Assembly (NCBI RefSeq): GCF_017874355.1
Contig: NZ_JAGGLI010000001.1
Coordinates: 1-64,000, forward strand
From: Acetoanaerobium pronyense
Lineage (GTDB): Bacteria; Bacillota; Clostridia; Peptostreptococcales; Filifactoraceae
Reading direction: 5' to 3'
Length of the DNA stretch: 64,000 nucleotides
Shown here: positions 26,579 through 35,240 of the stretch, one piece after another
How the letters are laid out: each line of letters opens with the position of its first letter
How positions within the stretch are numbered: the stretch's first letter is position 1
The notes under the pieces: model-generated
Databases searched by the model: none
Seen by the model: only the letters and a program-made list of their open reading frames with translations
Told to the model about the DNA's origin: nothing
Made by a program: the position numbers and the translations under genes

Positions 26579-27069
26579 TGGATATATTAGAAATATTTAA
26601 AGAAGCGACTCTAGGCAGTCTTTCATCTGTATGGCAGATAGCTATAATAGTAATACCGCTTATGATTATAATGCAGCTGGCAAAAGATTATAAAATTCTT
26701 GACTATATAAGCAGGTTTTTAAAGCCTGTTACAGATTTTTTTGGAATGTCCAAGGAATCTGGATTTCCTCTTTTGATAGGTCTAATATTCGGGCTTTCCT
26801 ATGGAGCAGGAGTTATAATTCAAAGCTCTAAGGAAGGGAATCTTTCTAAAAAAGACCTTGTGCTACTTATAGTATTTTTAGCAAGCTGTCATGCTGTTGT
26901 AGAGGATACTCTTATATTTGTAGCAGTTGGAGCAAACGGTTGGGTTCTATTTGGGGCAAGGCTTGTAGTTGCAGTCATTGCTACGTATATTATGTCAAAA
27001 AGGCTAGAAAAAGTATTTAGTCTAAAAGAAATGGATATTCAAAGAGAGATTATAAAACAAAATATATAA
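26578..27069 (+). CDS. SpmB-like nucleoside-recognition (Gate) membrane protein
   Basis: This 163-residue partner of the preceding gene has about four or five membrane helices. The Gate-domain hallmarks are QIAIIVIPLMIIMQLAKDY, ESGFPLLIGLIFGLSYGAG and ASCHAVVEDTLIF. The start is ATG 26578, overlapping the previous stop by one base; the GTG three bases earlier is less likely. Paired small Gate proteins of this sort occur in many Clostridia, including outside sporulation operons. Substrate and process are unknown. Confidence 0.74.
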   Translation: MDILEIFKEATLGSLSSVWQIAIIVIPLMIIMQLAKDYKILDYISRFLKPVTDFFGMSKESGFPLLIGLIFGLSYGAGVIIQSSKEGNLSKKDLVLLIVFLASCHAVVEDTLIFVAVGANGWVLFGARLVVAVIATYIMSKRLEKVFSLKEMDIQREIIKQNI

Positions 27070-27094
27070 TATTCTTAGAGCAATTTAAATGAAG

Positions 27095-27169
27095 TAAACC
27101 ATAAGTATTGTGAAATATTTCTTCTTGATTAATGAGAGAAATATCGCGTTTCTAATGGTTTATTTTTTT
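27095..27169 (+). terminator. Terminator after the Spm-like pair
   Basis: TAAACCAT (27095-27102) pairs with ATGGTTTA (27155-27162). An inner arm (TATTTCT / AGAAATA) strengthens the structure, and a T run follows. It ends the membrane-protein operon. Confidence 0.75.
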
Positions 27170-27173
27170 GGAC

Positions 27174-27216
27174 TTGAAAAAAATCTGTACCAAGTGTATT
27201 ATTGTATGTAGTACAC
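27174..27216 (+). promoter_or_regulatory. Promoter and YtrA-type operator of the GntR-ABC operon
   Basis: TTGAAA (27174-27179), a 17-bp spacer and TATTAT (27197-27202) make a good sigma-A promoter. The 23-bp palindrome at 27194-27216 has arms GTGTA and TACAC with further inner symmetry (TA-N9-TA), and covers the -10 box. This arm pattern is that of YtrA-subfamily GntR operators, and the next gene encodes such a regulator, so autorepression is likely. Confidence 0.72.
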
Positions 27217-27243
27217 GTGATTTTTCTATATGGAGGTGAAAAT

Positions 27244-27648
27244 ATGGTAAAAATAGATATAAGAAGCAGAACTCCTATATACGAACAAATAATAGAATCG
27301 ATAAGAGAGATGGTAGTAAAGGGAGTACTTAGGCCTTCAGATAAGCTTCCATCAGTAAGGGAAATGGCAAAAGAGATGACTTTAAACCCAAATACTGTAC
27401 AAAAGGCATATCAAGAGCTTGAAAGACAAGGGCTGATATGCACAGTTAGAGGAAGAGGAACATTTATCTGCGAGGATATAAAGCCAAAGGACCAGGAAGA
27501 AAAAATAAATGAACTATTAGCTGAAATGAAAAAACTTCTTGTAGCAGCAATTTACTTAGGACTAAAAAAAGAAGAAGTAATAGTCGAAATAGAAAAATTA
27601 TATGAAGAAATAAGAGCGGTAAGGGAGGCTAAAGATGATAAAAGGTGA
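27244..27648 (+). CDS. GntR-family regulator, YtrA subfamily
   Basis: This 134-residue repressor has an N-terminal winged HTH (DKLPSVREMAKEMTLNPNTVQKAY as two helices, then RQGLICTVRGRGTF wing) and only a short helical C-terminal tail, as in YtrA-type members that dimerise without a ligand domain. Such regulators usually control an adjacent ABC transporter in response to cell-envelope stress. TGGAGGTGAAA sets ATG 27244 rather than the longer frame from 27202. It overlaps the ABC ATPase by 14 bp. Confidence 0.92.
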   Translation: MVKIDIRSRTPIYEQIIESIREMVVKGVLRPSDKLPSVREMAKEMTLNPNTVQKAYQELERQGLICTVRGRGTFICEDIKPKDQEEKINELLAEMKKLLVAAIYLGLKKEEVIVEIEKLYEEIRAVREAKDDKR

Positions 27649-28534
27649 AAATATATCAAAGAAGTATTCAGATGCTCCTGTAGTTAAAAATGTTGACATA
27701 GAGCTTAAAGAAGGGTCTATCTATGGGCTTATAGGTCCAAACGGAGCAGGAAAAACTACACTGATTAAGCTACTATGCGGAATATATGCTCCTGATGAAG
27801 GAACTATAAGGCTACAAGACAAAAATATATCTGTGTCAAAAGATATTAGGTCAATGATAGGATATGTTCCAGACAATCTTAATTTTTATCCTACATTTAC
27901 AGTAAAGGATATGAAAGAGTTTTACAAAGGAATGAATCCTTTATGGAATGAAGATAGATATAAGCTACTTAGGGAGATATTCAGTTTTTCTGATAAAAAA
28001 AGGATTAAACATCTTTCAAAGGGAATGAAAACTCAATTATCAATACTTATGACGTTAAGCTCTATGCCAAAAGTAATACTGATGGACGAGCCAACCTCAG
28101 GCCTAGATCCTTTTGTAAGAAGAGAAGTACTCAATCTTATAATTCAAGATGTTTCATCAAGGGGTACTAGTGTACTCATATCTACTCATAATATATCAGA
28201 GTTAGAACAGATTTCTGATAGAGTTGGGTTTATGGATAAGGGAAAGATGGTTCTTCAGGAAGATATGGACAATCTTAAATTTAGATTTAAAAAGGTTCAG
28301 ATAGCTTTTGAAGATGTAATGCCCCTTGAATTTGAAAAAGAATTTAATATTGTATCTTTAAAAAAATATGGAAAAGTATATGAAATTATAATAGATGAGC
28401 ATTATGAGCTTTTTAAAACAAGAGCTATAAAGTACAAGCCTATATTAATGGAAAAAATGGATATGACTTTAGAGGAAATATTTATATACAGAATGGGAGG
28501 GGAAGGATATGCAGTCAAAGAAATTGCCATTTAA
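27635..28534 (+). CDS. ABC transporter ATP-binding protein (YtrB-like)
   Basis: This 299-residue ATPase has Walker A GPNGAGKT (34-41), signature LSKGM, Walker B VILMDEPTSGLDP and the switch His in ISTHNISELEQ. An extra C-terminal domain of about 80 residues is usual for this exporter subgroup. It overlaps the regulator upstream by 14 bp and the permease downstream by 26 bp. Together they look like a YtrA-controlled exporter as in Bacillus ytr, where the role is envelope maintenance; the exported substrate is unknown. Confidence 0.87.
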   Translation: MIKGENISKKYSDAPVVKNVDIELKEGSIYGLIGPNGAGKTTLIKLLCGIYAPDEGTIRLQDKNISVSKDIRSMIGYVPDNLNFYPTFTVKDMKEFYKGMNPLWNEDRYKLLREIFSFSDKKRIKHLSKGMKTQLSILMTLSSMPKVILMDEPTSGLDPFVRREVLNLIIQDVSSRGTSVLISTHNISELEQISDRVGFMDKGKMVLQEDMDNLKFRFKKVQIAFEDVMPLEFEKEFNIVSLKKYGKVYEIIIDEHYELFKTRAIKYKPILMEKMDMTLEEIFIYRMGGEGYAVKEIAI

Positions 28535-29543
28535 TAAAAACCTTCTTCAAAAGGATTGGAAACTTGTTCAGTGGATTTTTTACAGTTTTTTAGGGCTTAT
28601 GATTATTGCAGTTCCATATTTTATAGGTCAGCAGGCATCATCATTTCTAGCAGAATCTCAGTCACAGTACAACAATATTTATAGGCTTAGGACTATATTT
28701 AGAATAGAAAATCAAGTAGTTCTAATGGCTATTGGTGTGATACCAGTTATTTTAGCAACTCTTTTAATTGGAGAGGAAAAAAGAAAAAAAACCCTTGAAA
28801 TTATGATAGCGGGACCTTATACGAGATTTGAAATATTTTTTAATAAGATTTTTTTAGGAGTATTTATCATCACTGTGCCAATAATAGTCTCAGGATTAAT
28901 ACTTATGGGAATGAGATTTTTTAGCCCACTTTTACTATCTCTTTATACAGGAATAGATATAGTTGCTTGGATAATCTCATATAGCTTAATTGGAGTTTCT
29001 GTGTTTTCATTTTCCATTCTTATAGGAATATTGATGGGTTCATCTTTAGGGCAGTTTATATGTTCCTATATATTCATATTTTTTCCTGTTGCTTTTTACG
29101 GACTTTTTCTAGTAAGCTATAACAAATTTTATACACTGATAAACGGAAATCATGTTCCATATGATAATGCTGTAAATAGAGCAGCTGAAATATTTGGACA
29201 AATTACCCCTATGTTTTTTTTCTATAAAGCCATAGAGCTTGCACCTGAAATTCAAATATTTCATTCCACACTTTTGCTTTTTATATCAATATCAATAATT
29301 GTGGTTTCTCATGTATTATTTGATTTATCAAAAATGGAAAAAAATTCAGAGCTTCTTACGTTTGAGTCCACTGAGGAATTTTTTAGATTTGGTATATTAA
29401 TTTGCAGTATTCTTCTTGGAGGAGCAATAATTGGTGGTATAATAGATAGGGGCATTTCAGGTATGCTTATAGGCTACTTAGTAGGTGGATATGCAGGATA
29501 TAAAGTTCCGAAATATCTAATTCAAAAAAATAGGGCAGCATAA
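28509..29543 (+). CDS. ABC transporter permease (YtrC/YtrD-like)
   Basis: This 344-residue protein has about seven membrane segments, starting after a basic N-terminus (NKNLLQKDWKLVQWIFYSFLG). The GEEKRKKTLEIMIAGPYTR loop after the second helix is typical of ABC-2-type permeases, where it follows a segment such as PVILATLLI. Residues 280-344 end in a Gly-rich pair of helices. It is coupled to the ATPase by a 26-bp overlap. A single permease gene is present, so a homodimer is likely. Confidence 0.82.
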   Translation: MQSKKLPFNKNLLQKDWKLVQWIFYSFLGLMIIAVPYFIGQQASSFLAESQSQYNNIYRLRTIFRIENQVVLMAIGVIPVILATLLIGEEKRKKTLEIMIAGPYTRFEIFFNKIFLGVFIITVPIIVSGLILMGMRFFSPLLLSLYTGIDIVAWIISYSLIGVSVFSFSILIGILMGSSLGQFICSYIFIFFPVAFYGLFLVSYNKFYTLINGNHVPYDNAVNRAAEIFGQITPMFFFYKAIELAPEIQIFHSTLLLFISISIIVVSHVLFDLSKMEKNSELLTFESTEEFFRFGILICSILLGGAIIGGIIDRGISGMLIGYLVGGYAGYKVPKYLIQKNRAA

Positions 29544-29556
29544 GGAGGGATTGTAT

Positions 29557-30192
29557 ATGAATTTTACTAAAAATCACCTTAGGTTAGTCATATTAGGCAT
29601 ATTAATATTTGTAATGTCTATAATTATTAATGTAACAATAAATCCTATATCTTATAGAGACAAGCATAGCGAGACAGAAAATGAGTTTGAGCTTTTGAGT
29701 TATAGGAATAGCCTAATCCAAGAAAGACAGTACATGTCTACAACTAAAATAAGCGATGAAGAGATGTTTCATTACACCACTCGCACATATAGTCCATATT
29801 CAAGAGGATTCTCAAGAAATAGAGGATTTGATGAAGTAAACTCTTCTGATAGGGTGTATATACTGAGTGGCGAGAATTATGAAGAAATCTTAGAAAAACA
29901 AGATATAAAAAATATAAGTTCCATAGAATATGATCCTGCCTATAAAAGCAGGTTACCACTTGAGTATAATAGTATACTTGGAAATTACAGTATGATTGAT
30001 AAAAATCAATATCCTGCCTTAATAGTATTTACAAAGGATGATTCTGTCTTAAGTTATTTTCATATAGATAGTAGAATAATTGACTTCGGAGAATTTGTAG
30101 AGGAAACGGGATATAGCCCTTATGAGAGTTTTTATCTTAAGCTGGATTCAAAGGATAAGCTATATATAGAAAAGGTGGAAAATAGGGGGTAG
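29557..30192 (+). CDS. Membrane-anchored extracytoplasmic protein, unknown
   Basis: I do not recognise this 211-residue protein. One membrane anchor or uncleaved signal lies at residues about 8-27 (LVILGILIFVMSIIINVTI); the rest is hydrophilic and tyrosine- and serine-rich, and should lie outside the cell. No catalytic motif is seen. AAGGAGG at 29543-29548 fits ATG 29557 rather than the upstream in-frame TTG 29551. Its place between the permease and a secreted glycosidase suggests a shared envelope function. Confidence 0.65.
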   Translation: MNFTKNHLRLVILGILIFVMSIIINVTINPISYRDKHSETENEFELLSYRNSLIQERQYMSTTKISDEEMFHYTTRTYSPYSRGFSRNRGFDEVNSSDRVYILSGENYEEILEKQDIKNISSIEYDPAYKSRLPLEYNSILGNYSMIDKNQYPALIVFTKDDSVLSYFHIDSRIIDFGEFVEETGYSPYESFYLKLDSKDKLYIEKVENRG

Positions 30193-30221
30193 TATGTCTG
30201 TGGGAAAGGGGTAATATAAGT

Positions 30222-31754
30222 ATGGTTAAAAGAGTAAATAAAATACTTGCTGGATTACTTATGTGTTTGGTATTAGTAAGCATTATAAATTTGGAGGATT
30301 CATATTCTGAGTCAGTTTCCAGTGAGTATTTAAAGCTAAATGAATATACCAACTTATACAAAAACTATTTCCATGGTTATGAAATACAGGTTTACGGAAA
30401 TATGGAAAAAGATGAATCTATGATGGATATTCGTACTAGATTTGAAAACGAAAACACTATCATAGATATTTATTATAATGATTTTAGAGGAAAAAGTAAT
30501 AACTTCAGCACATACACTAATTATGGGAACCTTCCTATACGCAAAAGTCCACTTTTTAGGGTAACAGAATCTAAAAAATTATCCATAAGTGGTAAAAGTG
30601 CAAATATTTTAAAATATGAAAGAAATAAATTCAATGAAGTGAAAGCCGATAAGAATTACTATGCGACTGCAGAAATTCCAAGAACAAATAATGAAGTAAT
30701 AACGGTATTTATGAAATCTGAAAATCCAATAAATGATTTTGATGCTATTTTATCTACATTTAAGTTTACAGAGCCTCAGGAGGTTTCTTTAAGCCTTCCT
30801 AAGTTTAACCCATCATCAAGGAATATGAGTGAAGTGTCAAAAGCATTTATGAATGAATATTTTTCAGATGAAAGTACCTTAAAGTTTGGAATATTTGAAC
30901 CAGAAGCTCCGAGCAGGACATATAATCTAGATAAAATAGAAGTCAGACTAGATTATAAGTTCCCAGTGGTTGTGAGATATCAGCATATGGATGAAAATCT
31001 TCCCTTATATGACCTCCAAAAAGCCAAGGAAATGGGAAGAGTTGTGGAGCTAACCCTGCAAACTACTATACAAAAGGATGGAAAAGTAGTGGATCTTACT
31101 AAAAACATCCTAGATGGTGAGTATAGGACATATTTTGAGAATTATGCAAAGGCTTTAAAGGAACTTAATCATCCTGTACTTTTTAGATTAAACAATGAAA
31201 TGAATGGTGACTGGTGTATGTACAGTGCCTATCATTACGGAAAGGACGCGGATGTTTATATAGCGCTGTATAGACATCTATATGAGGTTTTTGAAAGTCA
31301 AGGTGCAAACAATATAATATATGTATGGAATCCAAATGATAAGAGCTTTCCGGATTTTAGCTGGAATAGCTATATGGCTTATTACCCTGGGGATAAATAT
31401 GTAGACATAGTAGGACTTACTGGATACAACACAGGAAATTATTATAAGGGAGAATACTGGCATTCTTTTGAAAAAATATACGATGATTTTTATTATGAGT
31501 ACTCTAATAGATTTAATCACCCTTTTATGATTACTGAGTTTGGATCGAGCTCCCATGGAGGAGATAAGGGACTTTGGATTGAAGATATGTTTAAGACACT
31601 TCCTAAATACGATAGATTAAAGGTTGCAGTCTGGTGGAGTGGAATCGATTGGGATAGTCAAGGCAAACCAGCTAGAATATATCGTATAGACGAAAATGAA
31701 GAGGTTCTTGAGGCTATGAAAAGCGGTTTTAAAAGTATTAAACCAGCTAATTAA
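30222..31754 (+). CDS. Secreted GH26-like glycoside hydrolase
   Basis: This 510-residue protein starts with a signal peptide or anchor (about 5-24). Residues 30-190 form an unassigned N-terminal domain. Residues about 215-505 look like a GH26 (beta-mannanase-like) TIM barrel, with acid/base Glu326 in RLNNEMNGDW and nucleophile Glu439 in MITEFGSSSHGG, plus VVELTLQTTI and WWSGIDWD. GH26 enzymes cut mannans or mixed glucans. The gene is 29 bp after the anchored protein, so it probably belongs to the YtrA-controlled operon. The physiological substrate is unknown. Confidence 0.8.
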   Translation: MVKRVNKILAGLLMCLVLVSIINLEDSYSESVSSEYLKLNEYTNLYKNYFHGYEIQVYGNMEKDESMMDIRTRFENENTIIDIYYNDFRGKSNNFSTYTNYGNLPIRKSPLFRVTESKKLSISGKSANILKYERNKFNEVKADKNYYATAEIPRTNNEVITVFMKSENPINDFDAILSTFKFTEPQEVSLSLPKFNPSSRNMSEVSKAFMNEYFSDESTLKFGIFEPEAPSRTYNLDKIEVRLDYKFPVVVRYQHMDENLPLYDLQKAKEMGRVVELTLQTTIQKDGKVVDLTKNILDGEYRTYFENYAKALKELNHPVLFRLNNEMNGDWCMYSAYHYGKDADVYIALYRHLYEVFESQGANNIIYVWNPNDKSFPDFSWNSYMAYYPGDKYVDIVGLTGYNTGNYYKGEYWHSFEKIYDDFYYEYSNRFNHPFMITEFGSSSHGGDKGLWIEDMFKTLPKYDRLKVAVWWSGIDWDSQGKPARIYRIDENEEVLEAMKSGFKSIKPAN

Positions 31755-31768
31755 ATAAAAAATATAAA

Positions 31769-31835
31769 AAACAACTCTTTTAATAAAATGATTTAATGTG
31801 AATCATAATATTATTTGGAGTTGTTTATTTTTATT
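31769..31835 (+). terminator. Terminator after the glycosidase gene
   Basis: AAACAACTC (31769-31777) pairs with GAGTTGTTT (31818-31826), with an inner AATGATT/AATCATT pairing, followed by a T-rich stretch. It ends the GntR-ABC-GH26 operon. Confidence 0.75.
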
Positions 31836-31874
31836 TAGTTTGGGAATAATATACAAGATGAGAAGGACCGATTA

Positions 31875-33365
31875 ATGAAATATAAGGAGTTGATACATGT
31901 GGTGGAAATAAAAAGTCCTCTTACAGGAGAGCTAATTGGAACCGTGGACTTTACAAAGGAAGAAGAGCTTCCTTTTGTAATGACAAAATCTAAAGAATCC
32001 CATAAACTTTGGTCGAGTATATCCCTAAAAGAAAGATTGGAGTTTATGACTAGGCTTAGAAAATACCTAGTTGAAATGGGAAATGAATTAAGTCGGGAAA
32101 TTGCAAAAATCACTGGAAAACCTGTGATTGAGGCTTATTCTGCGGAAATCATGGCCACTGTAGACGCTATAAAATATTATGAAAAAAATGCAGAAAAGAT
32201 AATTGGGATTCAAAAGAAATCCACTCCAATTTATTTTGCTACTAAAAAAAGTTATGTGGAATATAGACCAATAGGGCCTGTGCTTATAATTTCGCCATGG
32301 AATTTTCCCTTTAATCTGGCTATGACACCAATTATATCGGCACTTATAGCTGGAAACTCTGTAATACTTAAACCTTCTCCGGAGACTATATTTATAGGAA
32401 AAATAGTTGAAAGAATATTTAAATCCCTTGATTTTCCAAAAGATGTAGTTCAGGTTGTTTATGGAGATAATGGCTCTGGGCTTGCTTCAAAACTAATAGA
32501 TATGAAGCCAGCAAAGATATTTTTCACAGGCTCAACAGCAACAGGTAAAAAAATCCTAAAACAAGCCGCTGAGTATATGATTCCTGTAGAGCTAGAGCTT
32601 GGGGGAAAAGACCCTATGATAGTATTTAAGGATGCAAACCTTGAAAGAGCTGCTTCAGCTGCTATATGGGGAGGATTTACAAATTCGGGACAGGTTTGTC
32701 TATCTGTTGAGAGGCTATATGTTCAAGAAGAAATATATGAAGAGTTTTTGTCCCTTTTAAAAGGTAAACTTGGGGAAATATGGCAAGGAAATGAACCTTA
32801 TGCAGACATGGGGTGTATGACAAGTCTTAGTCAGATTTCTAAAGTAAAAGACCATATGGAGGATGCAAAAGCAAAGGGAGCGGTATCTCATTCAAAAGGC
32901 AGTATAATAGATGGAAATAGATTTGTGCCTCCAACTATAATAATAGGGGCTGACCACGATATGAAGGTGATGAAGGAAGAAACTTTTGGCCCTTTACTTC
33001 CACTTATGAAATTTAAGGATGAGGATGAAGCCATATCTTTAGCCAACGATAGCGAATATGGGCTTGGAGCATATGTATTTACATCGGATTCCAACAAGGC
33101 ATCAAGGGTTGCATCAAAGCTTGAAGCTGGAGTAATTGGAATCAATGATGTAATCATACCAGTTGCAAATATGGATTTACCTTTTGGTGGGGTGAAGTCA
33201 AGCGGTATGGGAAGATATCACGGAGAAGAAGGTCTTAAGATATTTACGAATCAAGTAGCTATTGTATATGATAGTGGAGTCAAATCAAAAGAAATAAACT
33301 GGTTCCCTTATTCAAAAAATAAAATGAAGCTTATGGAAAAAATGCTAAAACTGCTTCATAAATAA
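31875..33365 (+). CDS. NAD(P)-dependent aldehyde dehydrogenase
   Basis: This family oxidises aldehydes to acids. The 496-residue protein has the catalytic Cys275 in NSGQVCLSVER and Glu241 in LELGGKDP, the cofactor-binding SPWNFPFN and GSTATGKK, and the C-terminal FGGVKSSGMGR. The exact substrate is unclear. GAAGGA is 8 bp before ATG 31875; GTG 31899, behind AAGGAG, is an equally good start and would remove the odd first eight residues. It is monocistronic, bounded by terminators. Confidence 0.9.
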   Translation: MKYKELIHVVEIKSPLTGELIGTVDFTKEEELPFVMTKSKESHKLWSSISLKERLEFMTRLRKYLVEMGNELSREIAKITGKPVIEAYSAEIMATVDAIKYYEKNAEKIIGIQKKSTPIYFATKKSYVEYRPIGPVLIISPWNFPFNLAMTPIISALIAGNSVILKPSPETIFIGKIVERIFKSLDFPKDVVQVVYGDNGSGLASKLIDMKPAKIFFTGSTATGKKILKQAAEYMIPVELELGGKDPMIVFKDANLERAASAAIWGGFTNSGQVCLSVERLYVQEEIYEEFLSLLKGKLGEIWQGNEPYADMGCMTSLSQISKVKDHMEDAKAKGAVSHSKGSIIDGNRFVPPTIIIGADHDMKVMKEETFGPLLPLMKFKDEDEAISLANDSEYGLGAYVFTSDSNKASRVASKLEAGVIGINDVIIPVANMDLPFGGVKSSGMGRYHGEEGLKIFTNQVAIVYDSGVKSKEINWFPYSKNKMKLMEKMLKLLHK

Positions 33366-33389
33366 AAAAAGAGCCTAGGCTCTTTTTTT
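33364..33389. terminator. Bidirectional terminator between aldehyde dehydrogenase and ppx
   Basis: A perfect 26-bp palindrome: A7-GAGCCTAGGCTC-T7. Seen from either strand it gives a GC-rich stem and a T run, fitting the converging genes on either side. Confidence 0.9.
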
Positions 33390-33460
33390 GGGAGGATAGG
33401 AAAATTTCATAACTTTATTAACGATTTTATTTCCATTAAATAAGAAGTTCTTTTTCAAGT

Positions 33461-34966
33461 TTATATTATAACCATACTTCTTTTAAATACTTTCTTAAAC
33501 TGAGAATATGCAGTTATTGCATCATTTATTTCAAGTTCAGGATATTCTTTTGCGGATATTTTTATTAGTACCTTATCCTTTTCTATTTCACAATATAAAT
33601 CAGATACCACGCTGCTCATACTCTTATCAAGACTTTCGGCAATACGAAGAAGCACTGAAACTATCTTAATGATTTCAATATCACGCTCATCGATTAGAAG
33701 CTTATAGGTTTCAAAATCCTCATAGGATTTATTTTTCCTGTGAAATGAAGCTATATAGGCACTCATTACAAGTTCTCTATGGGTAAGCCCATTGACCTGA
33801 GAGTTGAGGATTACAAAAAAGGAATTTCTATGATGATTATAATAATTTATTATAATACCACTATCGTGAAGTATAGTCGATGCATCTATTATTTTATCAA
33901 TATCCTCATGAATTTTATGGATTTCCTTTAAGTCCTCAAAAAGTCTTTTTGTAAGTTTTCTTACTTGGAACATATGAACCATATCAAGTCCCATATTTTT
34001 ACCTGTATTTTCAAGGGAAAGTAGTAGGGGATTATCTATTATTATATTTTTATCTTTGAGAAAACTATAAAAAAGCCCTTCTCTTACCCCTTTACCGCTT
34101 ATTATCAAACTGGTTGATTTTGTAAAGTCGATTATGGATTTTACAAGAGCAAGAGAGCCTATAAATATATCAGCTCTGTCTGAAGATAATCCAGGAAAGG
34201 ATCTTTTATCAGATATCTCTAGATTTTTTATCTCTTTGTATATAAAATTAAATCCACTCAAGGGAACCTCATAGCCATGGATTATATCCAGTGGATATTT
34301 TCTCCTGAGCATATCTATTTTACCTATATTCCTAAGGGTTCCTCCGACTCCTATAAGAGGTAGGTTCTTAGCATTCTCAAGCCAAGGGATGCTCTTTAGA
34401 TGATTTGATATAAACGAAAGAATTTTTTGTTCTTCGTTTTTAGAAAGGGGATCTTTTACATTAAACTGCTCAGCAAAATCTATAGAGCCTATTGGAATGC
34501 TAACGGATTCTTTTTTTAGTCTATTTTCCATCCATATAAGCTCAAAACTACCTCCACCAATATCAAGGATAAGAGCATCTTTTATACTGAGAGAGCTTGA
34601 TACAGCAATAAAGTCAAGGTGAGCCTCTTCTTCCCCAGATATTACCTTCATATCTATTCCTGTTTCCGCTTTTATTCTATCAATAAGCTCAATTCCGTTT
34701 TGTGCTTTTCTAACTGCAGCTGTAGCTACTGCAAGTATTTTGGTTACATTTTGGGCATCGCACAGCCTCTTAAACATTCTCATCGTTTTAAGGGCAGCTT
34801 CTATCTTATGAGGTTTCAAGGTCATATTTTCTGTGAATCCATCACCTAGCCTTATGGATTCTTTATGCTCCTCCATTAGACGAAAAGACATATCGTGATT
34901 AACCTTAACCAGTATTAGTCTAACTGAATTGGAGCCCATATCTATTATGCCTATGTTATCTAACAT
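33461..34966 (-). CDS. Exopolyphosphatase / pppGpp phosphohydrolase family, copy 1
   Basis: Ppx/GppA enzymes remove phosphate from polyphosphate ends or from pppGpp. This 501-residue protein has the ASKHA phosphate loops IIDMGSNSVRLILV, TAAVRKAQNG and LILDIGGGSFELIW, and the catalytic Glu region SGEEEAHLDF. The C-terminal 200 residues are HD-domain-like (TILHDSGIIINYYNHHRNS). AGGAGGG precedes ATG 34966. It is divergent from a second ppx copy. Sequence alone does not separate Ppx from GppA activity. Confidence 0.88.
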   Translation of the reverse strand: MLDNIGIIDMGSNSVRLILVKVNHDMSFRLMEEHKESIRLGDGFTENMTLKPHKIEAALKTMRMFKRLCDAQNVTKILAVATAAVRKAQNGIELIDRIKAETGIDMKVISGEEEAHLDFIAVSSSLSIKDALILDIGGGSFELIWMENRLKKESVSIPIGSIDFAEQFNVKDPLSKNEEQKILSFISNHLKSIPWLENAKNLPLIGVGGTLRNIGKIDMLRRKYPLDIIHGYEVPLSGFNFIYKEIKNLEISDKRSFPGLSSDRADIFIGSLALVKSIIDFTKSTSLIISGKGVREGLFYSFLKDKNIIIDNPLLLSLENTGKNMGLDMVHMFQVRKLTKRLFEDLKEIHKIHEDIDKIIDASTILHDSGIIINYYNHHRNSFFVILNSQVNGLTHRELVMSAYIASFHRKNKSYEDFETYKLLIDERDIEIIKIVSVLLRIAESLDKSMSSVVSDLYCEIEKDKVLIKISAKEYPELEINDAITAYSQFKKVFKRSMVII

Positions 34967-35209
34967 TGAATACCCTCCTGATTATTTATTTTAAATCTTG
35001 GCAAATCATTATAAAATTATGGTTGGTTTTATTCTAAATTTATAATTACTTTATATTATATCAATAAAAAACCTATAAAAAAATAAAAGTAGAGATATAT
35101 AGTAAAATTCCGAACTTATATGTAAAAAAAACATAAAATTATGAAATTATCCTCTTCCTCTGGGTATATAGTTGAAAACTAAGATTTAACATTTAAAAAG
35201 TAGAAGTAA

Positions 35210-35218
35210 TGATATAAT
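35210..35218 (+). promoter_or_regulatory. Extended -10 promoter of ppx copy 2 - ppk1
   Basis: TGATATAAT is a perfect extended -10 element, 22 bp before the ppx start. The -35 region is poor. The 274-bp divergent region is otherwise AT-rich; no clear Pho box or other known operator was recognised in it. Confidence 0.5.
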
Positions 35219-35240
35219 TTACCTATATGGAGGAATATAT

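Noticed and set aside
34967-35240. Pho box in the divergent ppx region
   Set aside because: No direct repeats of the PhoP/PhoB type could be recognised in the 274 bp between the two ppx genes.
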